This document shows positions 36,745 through 47,814 of a stretch of 62,500 nt of DNA, one piece after another (position 1 is the first letter of the stretch; the number at the start of each line of letters is the position of its first letter). The notes below the pieces were generated by a model. It worked only from the letters and a program-made list of their open reading frames with translations. It searched no databases and had not been told where the DNA came from. Source of the stretch: Plasmodium brasilianum (Eukaryota > Apicomplexa > Aconoidasida > Haemosporida > Plasmodiidae); assembly GCF_023973825.1 (NCBI RefSeq), contig NC_090121.1, forward strand, positions 1,345,001-1,407,500, given 5' to 3'. Made by a program: the position numbers and the translations under genes.

Positions 36745-39700
36745 ATGAGACGGAGATTTGCGGAAATCGTCCAAAGACGTATATTTGTAAAAAACAGGAA
36801 TGTGTTATTCATACATATACAAAGGAACTATGTGAATGTACCTAGATTGAACACATTGAAGGATATGGATATGTATGCTATTAGGAAAAATGTAGAATTG
36901 TGTAAAAAAAAAAATGTAAAAATCAAAGACGTGTGGAATAATTTTTTATACATACTTATACTAAAATTGTGTAATAACGAAATGCATAATTATGTTGACT
37001 TTATGATCATATTAAAACTTTTGAGTAAATATATTTCTTTAGACAAAAGGGTTATGGTTTTTATATGTGAGAAATTAGAACAAGATATGTACAAATTGAG
37101 CATAAGAGAATTAAATTTACTACTATTAATATTAAGAAAAAATAATTTTGATAGTTCATATTTTATTAATTTAATATGTAAATCTATTTTAATGAAAATT
37201 AATAAAAATGTATCTTATAAAGATTTAGCTCTAATATCATTTAGTTTGTCAAGTAATACTACTATATTAGATGAAAAGGTATTTACGAATGAAATTTTTA
37301 ACTTCACTATTTTAAAAATTTACAACGATTTAAAAAACATAAATTATCATACCTTGTCTTTGTTTTTTTATTCATTCAGTTTATATTTTATTAACAATTT
37401 TGATTATTTTAATTCTTTTTTTTATATGATCAAAAATTTTATTAAAAATATAAAAAGAAATATGGACTCTTTCAATTCCACTGACTTAATGTTTACCTTT
37501 ATTTCATCCATGCACATTTACAATTCTTTTAGAACTAATTCTACTAGTGTAACAAGTGTTAGTAAATCAAGCTCGTTATATGTAGAAAAAAATGCACACA
37601 TTACTCCACCTTCATTAAACGGATATTTAAATAATATACCTGCACATGCTAGTTGTCGAAGAGTTACGAGGGAAGGGGGGGATACTCTGAATAAGGGCAA
37701 GTCTAAAGTACAGTTAACCAAATTAGAAAAAAGGTTTGACTCTAATAATGGTGCAGAGGAGGGAAAGTTAAGCACTATTTCGAATTTAGTAAAAGAGGAT
37801 TCTGGTAAGTACAGGAGGGCTGCTCATCGTGGTATGTACTCGTCAATAAAGGAGGAAAGTACAGAAAATTTTAACTTACCCATTGAACCAATAGACAGTG
37901 TTGAGAAACAGTGTCAAAATGATTTAAAAAAAAAAGAATTTATTTTAGAGGATCTAATTGATAGCATTAAAATAGTAATTGCAGAAAAATTGAAATGCTT
38001 CAAGGTGGAAGAAGCAGTAAACATTCTGTTTGCATCGTTAAGTAGAAACTTTACCTTCAACAAAAAGTATTTTAACATTTTCAATAAACATAGAATAAAC
38101 GTACAAGATTATATTAATGTGTGCATAAAAACTGAGTACAAAAAGTGTATGGAGGAGGAGCAGGAAGACGAAAAAGAAGAAGAAAAACTCGATTACATTT
38201 TAAAAATTAATACCACGAACAACAATTTGCACAATGATGAAACTTTTATTAACATAGTGATGGAAGAAATAATTTATCGAAATGATTGTTTAAGTATAAA
38301 ACAAATAATTTTATTGCTTTATTTATTAAGTAACTCAAATGTGATGTATCTACAATTTGAAAAAATAATACTTAAGAGATTAGCATGCATGGAAAAGGAA
38401 TTAAATAAAAAAGAAATTATGTTCATATATCAATTTTTATATTTAAGGACATGTTTATTTCCGGAGCTAAAAAAATATTCCTTAAAAATTTATGAACAGG
38501 ACAGTAACAAAACGGTCGTTATATGTAATATAAATAAAGATACAAAAAAAAGCAGTGTACGTATAAGTAACGAATATGCAAAGGAAACTACCATTTTTAA
38601 CGATAAAAAAAATTACGAGAATAATAATGTTTATTATATGCATGATGATGTATTATATTTGAAAAAAAAAAGAAAAAGAGATAAGAATAAAATTTTTTTG
38701 TATGACAATTTTATTTTCAAATATCCTGCACAAGTCAGAATAAATGAAAAAAGTGACAATTTTGAAAATGTGCGAAATTTGAACTGTTTTATAGATATTA
38801 AAAGGAGAAGAGAAGAAATGGATGATCATGTCTTTTCAAAAAATAGAAAATTAATAAATGAAGAGAAATGTAACGAGTTCAAGATAAGTGCAGATAAAAA
38901 ATGTAATTCTATTCAAACTCAAAGTAGTAGTATCTCTTGCACGCATAATAGTAAGTCTACTTCTGTGGCTAGTAATATTACGAAAACCATCCCATGCAGT
39001 AACATTGGTGAAAGTCCTAACATTTTTGCGTTTGGAAAAAAAGTTTTTCCATCCTACAACGTCATTGATGAGTATAGAATTAACTGCTACAATTTGCAGT
39101 TGGATGTTTACAAAATTGTTTGTTTAAAATTATTGGACTGGTTAAGGAATGAAAAATTAGCTAGCTGTACTACTATTATTGATATATTATGTATTTATGA
39201 AAAATTAAATGTAAGAGATTATAGAATTATAAGATATATGTATACTTTAAAAAAAAAAATTTTATACTTAGACAATAAATATATAATAAAAATTATGAAC
39301 ATAATTTTAAAATTTAATTTATATAGCATATTACAATATTTGAATATAGATAAATTTCTTAAGTTTATGACTTTCAATTCATTGGATGAAAGTATAGAAA
39401 TTTTGAATTTAGTTGGTATGTTATCAGTTATTTATGGTAAAAATTCATATCATAATTTTCCTGCATTCAATATAGAAAATATTATTATTTACATTTTGAA
39501 AAATTTCAAAAAGTTAATTATCACCAAGCAGTTAAAAAGAGCAAATATAACAAATGTGTATAACAGTTTGCCTCTTAAATTGTACAAATTGTTTAAAAAT
39601 GTGCAATGTATGGAGGATGATGCAGTGAAACGAACATGTGCTCGTTATGATGCCATTGGTGCTTATAATTATGATGGTTATCAAATCGCTAGTTTTGAGG

Positions 39701-40761
39701 AAAAAAGTGACCTTGTCTGGTCAGGTAAAAACATGAAAAATTTTTGCATTTATAATGTGGATGATGTGAATTTGAAGGAAGTGAAAATTAAACCATCTAC
39801 ATATACAATGGGAAGTGTACGAAACAACATTGAGGTGAACAGTTACATATATGAATATAGAGATGTCGAAGATGAGCTGTATGAAGACCTGTTGTTAATG
39901 TTTGGTAAAAATGTAGAAATTTATAAAGACATAAATATTTCAAATTATGCATTTCCAATGGCCATTAATTTGTTAACATTAAATCATCATCAGGGAGAAG
40001 GAAATAATCATAGCTTAATTCGTATGAACATGTGCAGCAACGGATGGAGCAACGAGTGTATTATCGAAAGGAGCAACCAATGTAACAGAGAATGGAGCCG
40101 CGGACATAACAGTAAACATGGTCATGATAAAACGTTAGAACTGAATAAAAAAAATTTCCTTCTTGTTGACATATTGTATAGCCATGATTTTTATTACTCA
40201 TTGAATGAGGCAAAACAAAATAAATTAAAGAAAAGGCATGTATACGTGTGCTATTTTGGTAGTCACGTAAATAAAATGAACAAGAGAATAATTAATTATA
40301 AAAAATATACCATACTAAGATTAATCAAAAAGAGAGGATACAATTACATTTGCATTGATGCAAAAACGTATGTGAAAAATAAAAAAAATAAAAAAAGTGA
40401 CAATAGCTTAAATAAAATTTATATAAGTAATTTAATACTCGATTTATTAGAAAGGAAAAAAAGAACAAATGTATTATACCGAAAAGGGGGTAGAAGTAAA
40501 AGCAGCATTGTTGAAGCACATACTAATAAATTACTAGTCTATCATTTGAAAAATAAAACAAGTGCATTTGCTGCGATAAAAAATTATAGACTCAAAAGTG
40601 CCAACACTTCCTTGTTTATAAGGCGAAATAAAAATGAAAGTAAAACATATGCACAGGGAAAAACTTTATACACTGATGGAGACACAGAAAAAAAGAGAGC
40701 AAAAGAAAAGCCCCCGTCTAACCACTTGACCAAGTTAAAGCATATGTTTCAGTCTGTTTAA
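36745..40761 (+). CDS. RAP-domain protein, putative organelle RNA-binding protein (1,338 aa)
   Basis: One long exon. The N-terminus (MRRRFAEIVQRRIFVKNRN) is basic and lacks acidic residues, as expected of a mitochondrial leader. Residues about 50-260 are helical, Leu/Ile-rich repeats in the style of FASTK/OPR-like RNA-binding proteins, and similar helices return at about 500-570 and 790-960. Near the C-terminus (about 1135-1210) a RAP domain is visible: an aromatic/Val strand (HVYVCYFG), then YKKYTILRLIKKRGYNYICI and an acidic/aromatic end. RAP proteins are greatly expanded in apicomplexans and act in organelle rRNA or mRNA processing. Low-complexity inserts separate the blocks (about 265-400 and 590-770). 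Family call is good; the organelle is inferred. Confidence 0.8.
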   Translation: MRRRFAEIVQRRIFVKNRNVLFIHIQRNYVNVPRLNTLKDMDMYAIRKNVELCKKKNVKIKDVWNNFLYILILKLCNNEMHNYVDFMIILKLLSKYISLDKRVMVFICEKLEQDMYKLSIRELNLLLLILRKNNFDSSYFINLICKSILMKINKNVSYKDLALISFSLSSNTTILDEKVFTNEIFNFTILKIYNDLKNINYHTLSLFFYSFSLYFINNFDYFNSFFYMIKNFIKNIKRNMDSFNSTDLMFTFISSMHIYNSFRTNSTSVTSVSKSSSLYVEKNAHITPPSLNGYLNNIPAHASCRRVTREGGDTLNKGKSKVQLTKLEKRFDSNNGAEEGKLSTISNLVKEDSGKYRRAAHRGMYSSIKEESTENFNLPIEPIDSVEKQCQNDLKKKEFILEDLIDSIKIVIAEKLKCFKVEEAVNILFASLSRNFTFNKKYFNIFNKHRINVQDYINVCIKTEYKKCMEEEQEDEKEEEKLDYILKINTTNNNLHNDETFINIVMEEIIYRNDCLSIKQIILLLYLLSNSNVMYLQFEKIILKRLACMEKELNKKEIMFIYQFLYLRTCLFPELKKYSLKIYEQDSNKTVVICNINKDTKKSSVRISNEYAKETTIFNDKKNYENNNVYYMHDDVLYLKKKRKRDKNKIFLYDNFIFKYPAQVRINEKSDNFENVRNLNCFIDIKRRREEMDDHVFSKNRKLINEEKCNEFKISADKKCNSIQTQSSSISCTHNSKSTSVASNITKTIPCSNIGESPNIFAFGKKVFPSYNVIDEYRINCYNLQLDVYKIVCLKLLDWLRNEKLASCTTIIDILCIYEKLNVRDYRIIRYMYTLKKKILYLDNKYIIKIMNIILKFNLYSILQYLNIDKFLKFMTFNSLDESIEILNLVGMLSVIYGKNSYHNFPAFNIENIIIYILKNFKKLIITKQLKRANITNVYNSLPLKLYKLFKNVQCMEDDAVKRTCARYDAIGAYNYDGYQIASFEEKSDLVWSGKNMKNFCIYNVDDVNLKEVKIKPSTYTMGSVRNNIEVNSYIYEYRDVEDELYEDLLLMFGKNVEIYKDINISNYAFPMAINLLTLNHHQGEGNNHSLIRMNMCSNGWSNECIIERSNQCNREWSRGHNSKHGHDKTLELNKKNFLLVDILYSHDFYYSLNEAKQNKLKKRHVYVCYFGSHVNKMNKRIINYKKYTILRLIKKRGYNYICIDAKTYVKNKKNKKSDNSLNKIYISNLILDLLERKKRTNVLYRKGGRSKSSIVEAHTNKLLVYHLKNKTSAFAAIKNYRLKSANTSLFIRRNKNESKTYAQGKTLYTDGDTEKKRAKEKPPSNHLTKLKHMFQSV

Positions 40762-41651
40762 TTTATGCAACTACTGTAATTTATTTAATTATATAATTTG
40801 CGTAAATGATTGTTCGTTATTTTATTGCTTATATTTTGCGTTCGTTTTGCATTCATTTTGCGTTCATTTTGCGTTCATTTTGCGTTCATTTTGCGTTCAT
40901 TTTGCGTTCATATTTCTTGTTATTTTATTTTTTAAATGTCGAATTGACCTTTTTTTAGTTATTGGTGAATTGAGAAATAGGCACTCTGTATTTCTGGGGT
41001 ACTATTTATTCCATACGTGTGCACACCTGCACGTGTGCAGGCAATTAGTCTTTCAAGAAGTTCCTTAAGTAATTTACCGACTTTTCATTTAAACCCCATT
41101 AAAAAACCTTTTTAACTCAATATAAGTCACGCCTGATTTATTTTTATTTTTTTTGTAAATATTAATCAAGCTTGACTTCAAACTATTTAAAAATATTTCA
41201 TTATTTTTTTGCAAAAAAATTATGGACAAATTGAAATTAAACTGCGCTCACTTGAGCTATAAGACGTGTGCGATTTTGTTAAAATTGACAAAAAAATGAA
41301 AATAAAGTAAGAATTAAATGCGGGAAAACGCAAATAGCCCATAAATAATAAACAAAAAAGCGACGAAAAAACGACGAAATAAATGGATGAACAAATAAAT
41401 ATAATTCAGGTAAAAAAACAATTCTTAAACATCAAAGATGGAGCAGAAACGTAAAGGAAGAGTATTATCAACATGTGGCAGTGGTGCAAGATTCCTCTTG
41501 CTCTACTTCAACTGGTTTGCAATAACATAAAAAATGTGCATATATTGCATTTAGAGGCTTTTATTATGTGCACAGATACGTATATATATATATATATATA
41601 TGTACCATTTTGAACTACAAATAGAGGGGGAAAAAGAAAGGTACATATCCT
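40762..41651. other. Intergenic region between convergent genes
   Basis: 890 bases between the 3' ends of the RAP gene (+) and the GKYDD-repeat gene (-). It holds an 11-bp repeat (unit CATTTTGCGTT, about seven copies, 40845-40912), a G+C-rich palindromic patch at 41017-41041, a 30-codon plus-strand frame at 41439-41531 that is probably chance, and a (TA)n array at about 41580. Confidence 0.6.
40845..40912. repeat. 11-bp minisatellite
   Basis: Unit CATTTTGCGTT in tandem, beginning about 85 bases after the RAP-gene stop. Confidence 0.88.
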
Positions 41652-43100
41652 TTAGTAAGCTTTTTTCAATTTTGCGCAGATTCGGTTTATATAGGATGTA
41701 AAAAAAATAAACATATACATGACATCCATTTTAATAACGTATAAGCTTTTTTTTAAGTAGGTAATCATTGAAATAGCTTCGCACAATTTATAATGTTTTC
41801 TTTTGATTGTGTTGCTGTTATACACGTTTTGAGAAACGGTAATATTATTTGTCTTGCTGAAAGTGCTACGGTCAGTACTACTGGAAGTACTAGTGTCAAT
41901 ATTACGGCCATGTCCATCATCATTTCTACCGTTGGCAGTACTTGATCCTTTTTTTAAATACAACAGTGTTTTTAAGAGTTGACTATTATCATTCTGACCA
42001 TATGTTGTGTTATCTTTCTTTTTTTTTTTTTCGATCTTTATTTTGTTAAGAAACGAATGCAATTTCTTAAAAAAGTTGATGTAGTGTTTATTCAACTTTT
42101 TGGAAGAAAGACGGATGATTTTTTTATTTTTTATATAAACTTTTCCTTTTATTTCTTTTCTTTTTTTTAAAATGTGTGCAATTTTTTCATTGTTCAGTAT
42201 ATCATTTAAGCTGTTACTGTTTGTACTGGGGTTTTTTTCAAAATTGTAGTGTGGCATAAATGTATACATATCTTTACATATATATTTACACAAATGATTA
42301 TTTAAAAGGTGTATATCGTCATTATCATGGTATTTACTATCATCGTATTTACCATTGTCGTATTTATCATCGTCGTATTTACCATCGTCGTATTTACCAT
42401 CGTCGTATTTACCATCGTCGTATTTACCATCGTCGTATTTACCATCGTCGTATTTACCATCGTCGTATTTACCATCGTCGTATTTACCATTCGGTACCTT
42501 TCCGAATTGATAGTTACACCTTTCCTCTTTTTTTATATCATGGTAATTACATAACGAAACGCCTTTTTTCAACCTTTCTGCTTTCTTGTCATTATTACGA
42601 ACATAATTTACATTTTTAATTGAAGTACGACATTTTTTATTTAAAATAAAATTTCCTTTTTTATATTTGAGCAATAATGATAAAAACGTTTTATTATAAC
42701 ATTCGACAGATGAATTATAGTCTGTGTGCTCATATAGTAATTCATCATAAAAATTTTTTTTGTTTTTATTACCATTCAGTTGTTTGTAATAATGTTTGTA
42801 CATATTCATAGTATGTTTTCTCAACCCTTTGAATGTCTTTTTCCTTTTTCTTTTTTTTGTTCTCTGCTTTTTTTTCACACGTCCAAATTTTAAGTAGTAA
42901 TTCTCTTTTTCATGAATAGTGGTAGTACAACATTTTAAAAATAAATTCCCCTTACTACTGTATCCTCTTTTTTCTTTTCCCTTTTTATTACTTACCCCTT
43001 TTTCTCGTTTCGGTAAATTGTTCAGTTGTAAATAAAGAAGAAAATTATACTTCGCTAAGTATAATTCCTTAAGTAAATCAATGCATAAATTTTCCAACAT
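41652..43100 (-). CDS. Unknown basic protein with GKYDD repeats (482 aa)
   Basis: A single exon from an ATG at 43100, preceded upstream by a long A-rich leader. The first 30 residues (MLENLCIDLLKELYLAKYNF...) look like an amphipathic helix, followed by strongly Lys/Arg-rich regions (about residues 35-110). Residues about 205-255 are a Gly-Lys-Tyr-Asp-Asp tandem repeat with about 11 units, encoded by a 15-bp repeat at 42341-42490. The C-terminal half returns to basic, helical sequence ending in a hydrophobic stretch (YVIKMDVMYMFIFFTSYI) before KLKKAY. No domain is recognised and no cleavable signal peptide is obvious. The upstream neighbour is divergent. Confidence 0.78.
   Translation of the reverse strand: MLENLCIDLLKELYLAKYNFLLYLQLNNLPKREKGVSNKKGKEKRGYSSKGNLFLKCCTTTIHEKENYYLKFGRVKKKQRTKKRKRKKTFKGLRKHTMNMYKHYYKQLNGNKNKKNFYDELLYEHTDYNSSVECYNKTFLSLLLKYKKGNFILNKKCRTSIKNVNYVRNNDKKAERLKKGVSLCNYHDIKKEERCNYQFGKVPNGKYDDGKYDDGKYDDGKYDDGKYDDGKYDDGKYDDGKYDDDKYDNGKYDDSKYHDNDDIHLLNNHLCKYICKDMYTFMPHYNFEKNPSTNSNSLNDILNNEKIAHILKKRKEIKGKVYIKNKKIIRLSSKKLNKHYINFFKKLHSFLNKIKIEKKKKKDNTTYGQNDNSQLLKTLLYLKKGSSTANGRNDDGHGRNIDTSTSSSTDRSTFSKTNNITVSQNVYNSNTIKRKHYKLCEAISMITYLKKSLYVIKMDVMYMFIFFTSYINRICAKLKKAY
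42341..42490 (-). repeat. 15-bp coding tandem repeat (GKYDD)
   Basis: On the plus strand the unit is CCATCGTCGTATTTA. Central copies are identical and outer copies carry Asn, Ser or His changes. All are in frame. Confidence 0.92.
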
Positions 43101-43990
43101 TTTTCACAAAAAAAAAAAAAAAAATTATAAACAAGCAAGAAAAAAAAATAAATAAAATAGCTGCACGATATAATGCTTTTTCCTTAAAGTATTTCTTTAA
43201 GGCATAAAAGGGAGAGGCAAGAAGAAAGGATGAAAAAAGGGCGAATAAGAAATAATAATGAAGGAAAAAACAAACAAACAATATTACATTTGTGTATGTA
43301 TTTACATTTTTGCGAAATCGTGAGAAGTTAATTTATGCAACTTATTCCTTTGAGTGTAACATAGGGGGAGGTTAGAAATATGAGAAAAGTTAACCACACC
43401 TTAGTTATAGTTTTCACAAATTTAAAGACGCAGATATGTAAGTACTTCCATATATGTATACATAATACATATTCGTACATAATATAAACCTACATTCGTA
43501 CATACATACGTACATAATACTTACACATATATACGTACATAATACTTACACATATATACGTACATAATACTTACACATATATACGTACATACATACATAT
43601 ACATATATACGTGTATATAATATATTTAAATTCTGCTTTGCTACAAAACTTGCATCATTCATTGCACAACTTACCACCGTGAGGGAATAAAATTAGGAAA
43701 AAAAAAAAAAAATTATGAACAAGCAAGAAAAAAAAAAAAAAAAAGGAGGTAACATCAAATAAAAATAGAAAATGAATAATTAATCTGTGAAGTAAAAAAA
43801 AAAAAAATAAAAAAATTATTAACAAGCAATAAAATTAAAAAACAAAAAATGAAAAAACGAAAACGGGTAAATGACATGACTTAAAAAAAAAAAAAAAAAA
43901 AAATCGTTTTCTTCATTTTTACAAATCATTAATATATAGTACTCTATTTTACTTAAAGTATTATATATTTTAGAGAAATTCGCAGAAAAA
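43101..43990. other. Divergent promoter region with 25-bp repeat
   Basis: 890 bases between the divergent GKYDD gene and the SNARE gene. A 25-bp repeat (TACGTACATAATACTTACAC plus ATATA) is present three times at 43507-43581. Long A runs occur at about 43700, 43727, 43795 and 43883. No gene was recognised. Confidence 0.65.
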
Positions 43991-44154
43991 ATGATTACTT
44001 ACTCAGAATACCTTGATGAATATGTGAAAGATTTAAATAATTATTGCCATAAAATAAAAAAGTCAATTTTTAACATCGGAAGTTAGAAATTGAGAAAAAA
44101 ATTAGAAAAAAAGTTCAACGGAAGGATAAGCAACGAAAACGCTTGTTATTATCT

Positions 44155-44195
<41 letters not shown>

Positions 44196-45784
44196 TATGT
44201 GTACATTTATTTATACACAAACTACTGCTATTTTTTTTTAAAAAACACTTCAGATCGAGGGGATTACGAAAAAACGAGAGAATATGTTTTAGAAGCTGAA
44301 AAATGTGTATATATATATATATATATTATATGTGCATTCAATCTATACCATGATGCACATGCTTTTTATATTTTTTTTTTTGTGACATATAATTAACGTT
44401 CATCCATCTTATTACGACTTTCCAATAACCTATACTTTGTTGTGTTAATTTTAATGATTTGCAATTTATGATTTACATTGTGTAGTTCGGCCTATTTCCA
44501 TTACTATTTATGATTATATATATATATATATATATGCCCATTTATAATTTTACCTTCCCTTTTTTGTTATTCGGTTTAATCAGATAAAGCAAATTATAAT
44601 AGAAACAAATAGTTTGCCAAAAGGATGTCATAAAATATTTGATGAAGTACGAAAAGAAATTCTACAAAGAAAAAAATAAAATATCTATGATTGCTTTGTT
44701 CTATTTTGCGTAGTAAATTTTGCTATTTCTACATTTTTTTTTTTTTTTTTTTTTTTCATATTTCAGATAAATAAATATAATTCAGACCTAAAGAAATATA
44801 AAAGTATTTTAGAAAGAATGAGTAGCGATTATTATTCCGATGAAGCTGTAAGGAAGAAACAAAAAGAAAAATAAAGAAACAAATCTGTATAAAAAAAAAA
44901 AAAATTCTATAGCGTAGAAAAACAACTTTGACATTATATTTCCATTATTTATATTTTTTTTATTTTTCTTTTGTTCTATATTTGCTCAGATCAACAATAG
45001 AGAATATGACATTACAAGAAAGTACGTGGAGGGGACAAACTTTCTAAAAGAATCTGAGAAGTATAAAAATGAAAATTCATAAAATTAATATGTTTGTTTT
45101 TAAAAAATAAAATATGTTTTCCTCAATTAAGTAGCTCTACAACTGCACAATTGCACAATTATTCAGTTTCATTAGTTCTTCAGTTCCTCATTTATTTTCT
45201 TTTTGTCCTTTTTAGGAGAGCCCAAGATGTTGAAGACATGGGTTAAATTTTGTATTAACTTTTTCATAATTTTTACAAATTTGAAGTTTTATTATTATTT
45301 TTTTTTTTTATACAATTATATTTTTGTTTGAACTACCGCAGGTTACACAATAATGAACGAGCTGACCTCGCAGAGGAGTGCCATCCTGAGGACCAAACTA
45401 TATGTATTATATTAAAAAAAAAAATAAAAAAGGAAAAAAAAAAAAATAAAATAATAAAAATTATCATCACTTATTAAAATGCAATGAAATTATGCACACA
45501 TATTTACTGAACAGGTAAATATTTATGTATTTACACTTGTGTATGCCTCAATTTGTATTTGAAGTTTTATGTCTGTTTCTATCCCTCTTTCTGTTTCTAT
45601 ATATATATATATATATATATTATTTTTTTTTTAGACTGGCGAAACGAGGCAGGAACAAAATAGAGTAAAGCGCATGCTCTTGAGTATATACCAAAATAAG
45701 CTGCTGTTTAAATGTTTACTCATATTAATAATAATATTGTTGGTAATAGCAAATATAGGGATTATAATATACAAGATAAAATGA
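43991..45784 (+). CDS. VTI1: VTI1-type Qb-SNARE, eight exons (198 aa)
   Basis: Exons: 43991-44081, 44254-44306, 44584-44646, 44767-44847, 44990-45060, 45216-45241, 45342-45403 and 45635-45784. Every intron has GT..AG ends, all phases match, and the total of 597 bases is 199 codons including stop. The N-terminal part (residues 1-95, with SEYLDEYVKDL and DYEKTREYVLEAEK) fits the three-helix Vti1 domain. Residues about 97-165 form the SNARE motif, with EDMGYTIMNELTSQR placing the zero-layer Gln at about 139. A tail anchor follows at about 176-195, ending YKIK. VTI1 proteins pair with syntaxins in Golgi, endosome and vacuole fusion. Length (usual about 215) and layout agree. Two donors (GTTAGA after exon 1, GTTAAA after exon 6) are unusual. 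Confidence 0.88.
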
Positions 45785-46205
45785 TTTAAATTAGTTCCGG
45801 TGCGTACATAAGTTATTAAGGATATATGATTATAAAATTATTAACACATTATCAGTTATGCGTCAGCAAGGTGAAAATTAAAGTGTTTGAATTGGACAAG
45901 ACATATATTAATTAATTTGAAAGTTTGATTCATGCTTTTCACTTAGTAATTATTTTTTTACATTTTATTTAATTTCTAATTTAGTTCTAATTCATTCCTA
46001 ATTTATGCATCAAAATGTGTGTACATGAAAATATTTTGTGTATGCTTATTCAATTTTTAAAATAATTTTTTGTAAAAAAGTATTAATTTTTTAAATTTTA
46101 TTTTTCGGTGTTTTATTTTATTTAATTTTTTTTGTGTATGTGTGTGTGTGTATGTGTGTTCACAACAAAACTAATTTGATTATTTTGTTAATTTATACAA
46201 TGGAA
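45785..46205. other. Intergenic region between convergent genes
   Basis: 421 bases between the SNARE gene (+) and the CS-domain gene (-). It is A+T-rich with a GT-rich stretch (about 46133-46160). No gene was recognised. Confidence 0.6.
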
Positions 46206-47140
46206 TTATAATTCTTCGTAGTTTTCTCCTTTTTCATCTTTTGCCCGTTCATTAGTATTACTATTATTGTCATCACTGCTACTGTTACTACGATTGTTGT
46301 TATTTTCGTTTGATGGGATATCATCACCTATGCTTTTCTCCTTATCATATTCGCTGTGCATGTGATTGTATTCTTCGTTTCCCACATCTCCGTTTTTCAA
46401 GTTCTCATTTTCTTGTAAGTCATTTTTACTTTCGGTTGTAGTTACCTTTTCGTTATTTGCATTTGCACTTGTTTTTTCCTTTTCTTCATCTTTTTCGCTA
46501 TCTTTTTTACCTTTATCTTTTTCCTCTTTTCTTTTTTTTTCTTCTTCTTTTAAAAAATCTTGAATACTATCTTGGTACCTAAATATATACATAATTAAAC
46601 GCAGTTTGTATATGGGCGTTTCGAGTGACAGCAGGTGTTCGTAACGCTGTCCTTACAACTTTTGTTTAGATATCTTTGCATTGATAATCTTTTATTATTT
46701 CATTATTTCGTTGTTTCGTTATATTTTCATTTTATCGTTTCGTTATATTTTCATTTTATCGTTTCGTTATATTTTCATTTTATCGTTTCGTTATATTTTC
46801 ATTTTATCGTTTCGTTATATTTTCATTTTATCGTTTCGTTATATTTTCATTTTATCGTTTTGTTATATTTTCATTTCATTTTTGCGCTTTACTCATTTGA
46901 TTTTCTTATTTTTTCATGTTCTTACTTTTCCTTCATATCCCACCAGACCTGCATATTTGGATTTTTTTCCTTTGACAGTAGTAGTCTATCCCAAATTTCT
47001 TTTTTTTCTTTTTTTAATGTAAAGACAACTTTACCAACAGATGCAAAGTTGTACTTGGTTTCCTTCCATATTTTTTACAAGGGAGAAGAAATATAAGCGT
47101 GTGCATGCCATATGTACGTGTATATAAATGTGTACATATA

Positions 47141-47176
<36 letters not shown>

Positions 47177-47805
47177 TGTACATACGTATATATGCATGTA
47201 ATTACATTTGCACATTGAGGATATACCCCATGAAACAAAAGTTTTCTTTGAAGTTTTACCGATTCAATTATGTTATGAAGGAGGGTAAGATCAACAATAT
47301 ATTTCTTTGTTATCGAATTGGAGTCGTTACTAAGGGCCGAAAAAGTAAAGATATTTTTTCTGGAAATGACTTCCTCATCTTTCACTTTTAGAGCACCTGC
47401 ACAGGCAATGTTAAAAATTAAAAAAATGGTAAAAAATGGTAAAAAATGGTAAAAAATGGTAAAAAAAAAAAAAAAAAAAAAAACTGTAAAACGTAAAAAA
47501 CAAGACATCAAAATATAGCGTATGAAAAATACGAATTACATGAACGTTCATGCTAAATGGCAAAAAAAAAAAAAAATAAATAAAAAATAATAATAATAAA
47601 AATAAATAAACAGAACAAAAGTAAATAAAAATTACAATACAAATTAAAGTAAAAAGCGATGCAAAAGTTGATGCAAAAATGAATATACTAATTAACGTAT
47701 TAATTGATACAAAAGTGATAACCTGGTGAACTCCATCTGTGTGAAAATTTTATGTTCAGAAAAATATATTCTGGTGACTGGGCCCATTGAAAAGATGCAT
47801 TCACT
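46206..47805 (-). CDS. CS-domain (p23-like) protein, 5' end unresolved
   Basis: Four joined exons: 47805-47723, 47396-47260, 47062-46926 and 46578-46206 (stop at 46206). Phases match at every join. They encode a CS/HSP20-like domain of the p23 type: it starts SFQWAQSPEYIFLNIKF, continues through NIFTFSAL and KYIVDLTLLHNI, and ends with VGKVVFTLKK followed by EIWDRLL. Next come NMQVWWDMKEKYQDS and an acidic Lys/Glu/Asn-rich tail ending YEEL. p23-type proteins are HSP90 co-chaperones. A VNA|SFQW junction suggests a signal peptide just upstream, and a YEEL end resembles KDEL-type ER retention, so an ER-lumen partner of GRP94 is possible (inference). No ATG was found for the first exon: upstream lies a 9-bp repeat (47815-47985) that reads Leu-Leu-Phe in a phase-compatible frame. 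Confidence 0.7.
46717..46884. repeat. 24-bp minisatellite in an intron of the CS-domain gene, seven copies
   Basis: Unit CGTTATATTTTCATTTTATC plus GTTT, with copies every 24 bases from 46717. It lies in the intron 46925-46579. The Phe/Ile/Tyr frames it opens are artefacts. Confidence 0.92.
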
Positions 47806-47814
47806 CTGTTAATA

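Noticed and set aside
46635..47096. Plus-strand Ser/Leu/Tyr/Phe repeat frame of 153 codons
   Set aside because: Product of the 24-bp intronic minisatellite opposite the CS-domain gene.
47014..47511. 165-codon minus-strand frame
   Set aside because: It reads through two real CS-gene exons and the intron between them; only the parts at 47396-47260 and 47062 downward are coding, and the latter is in another frame.
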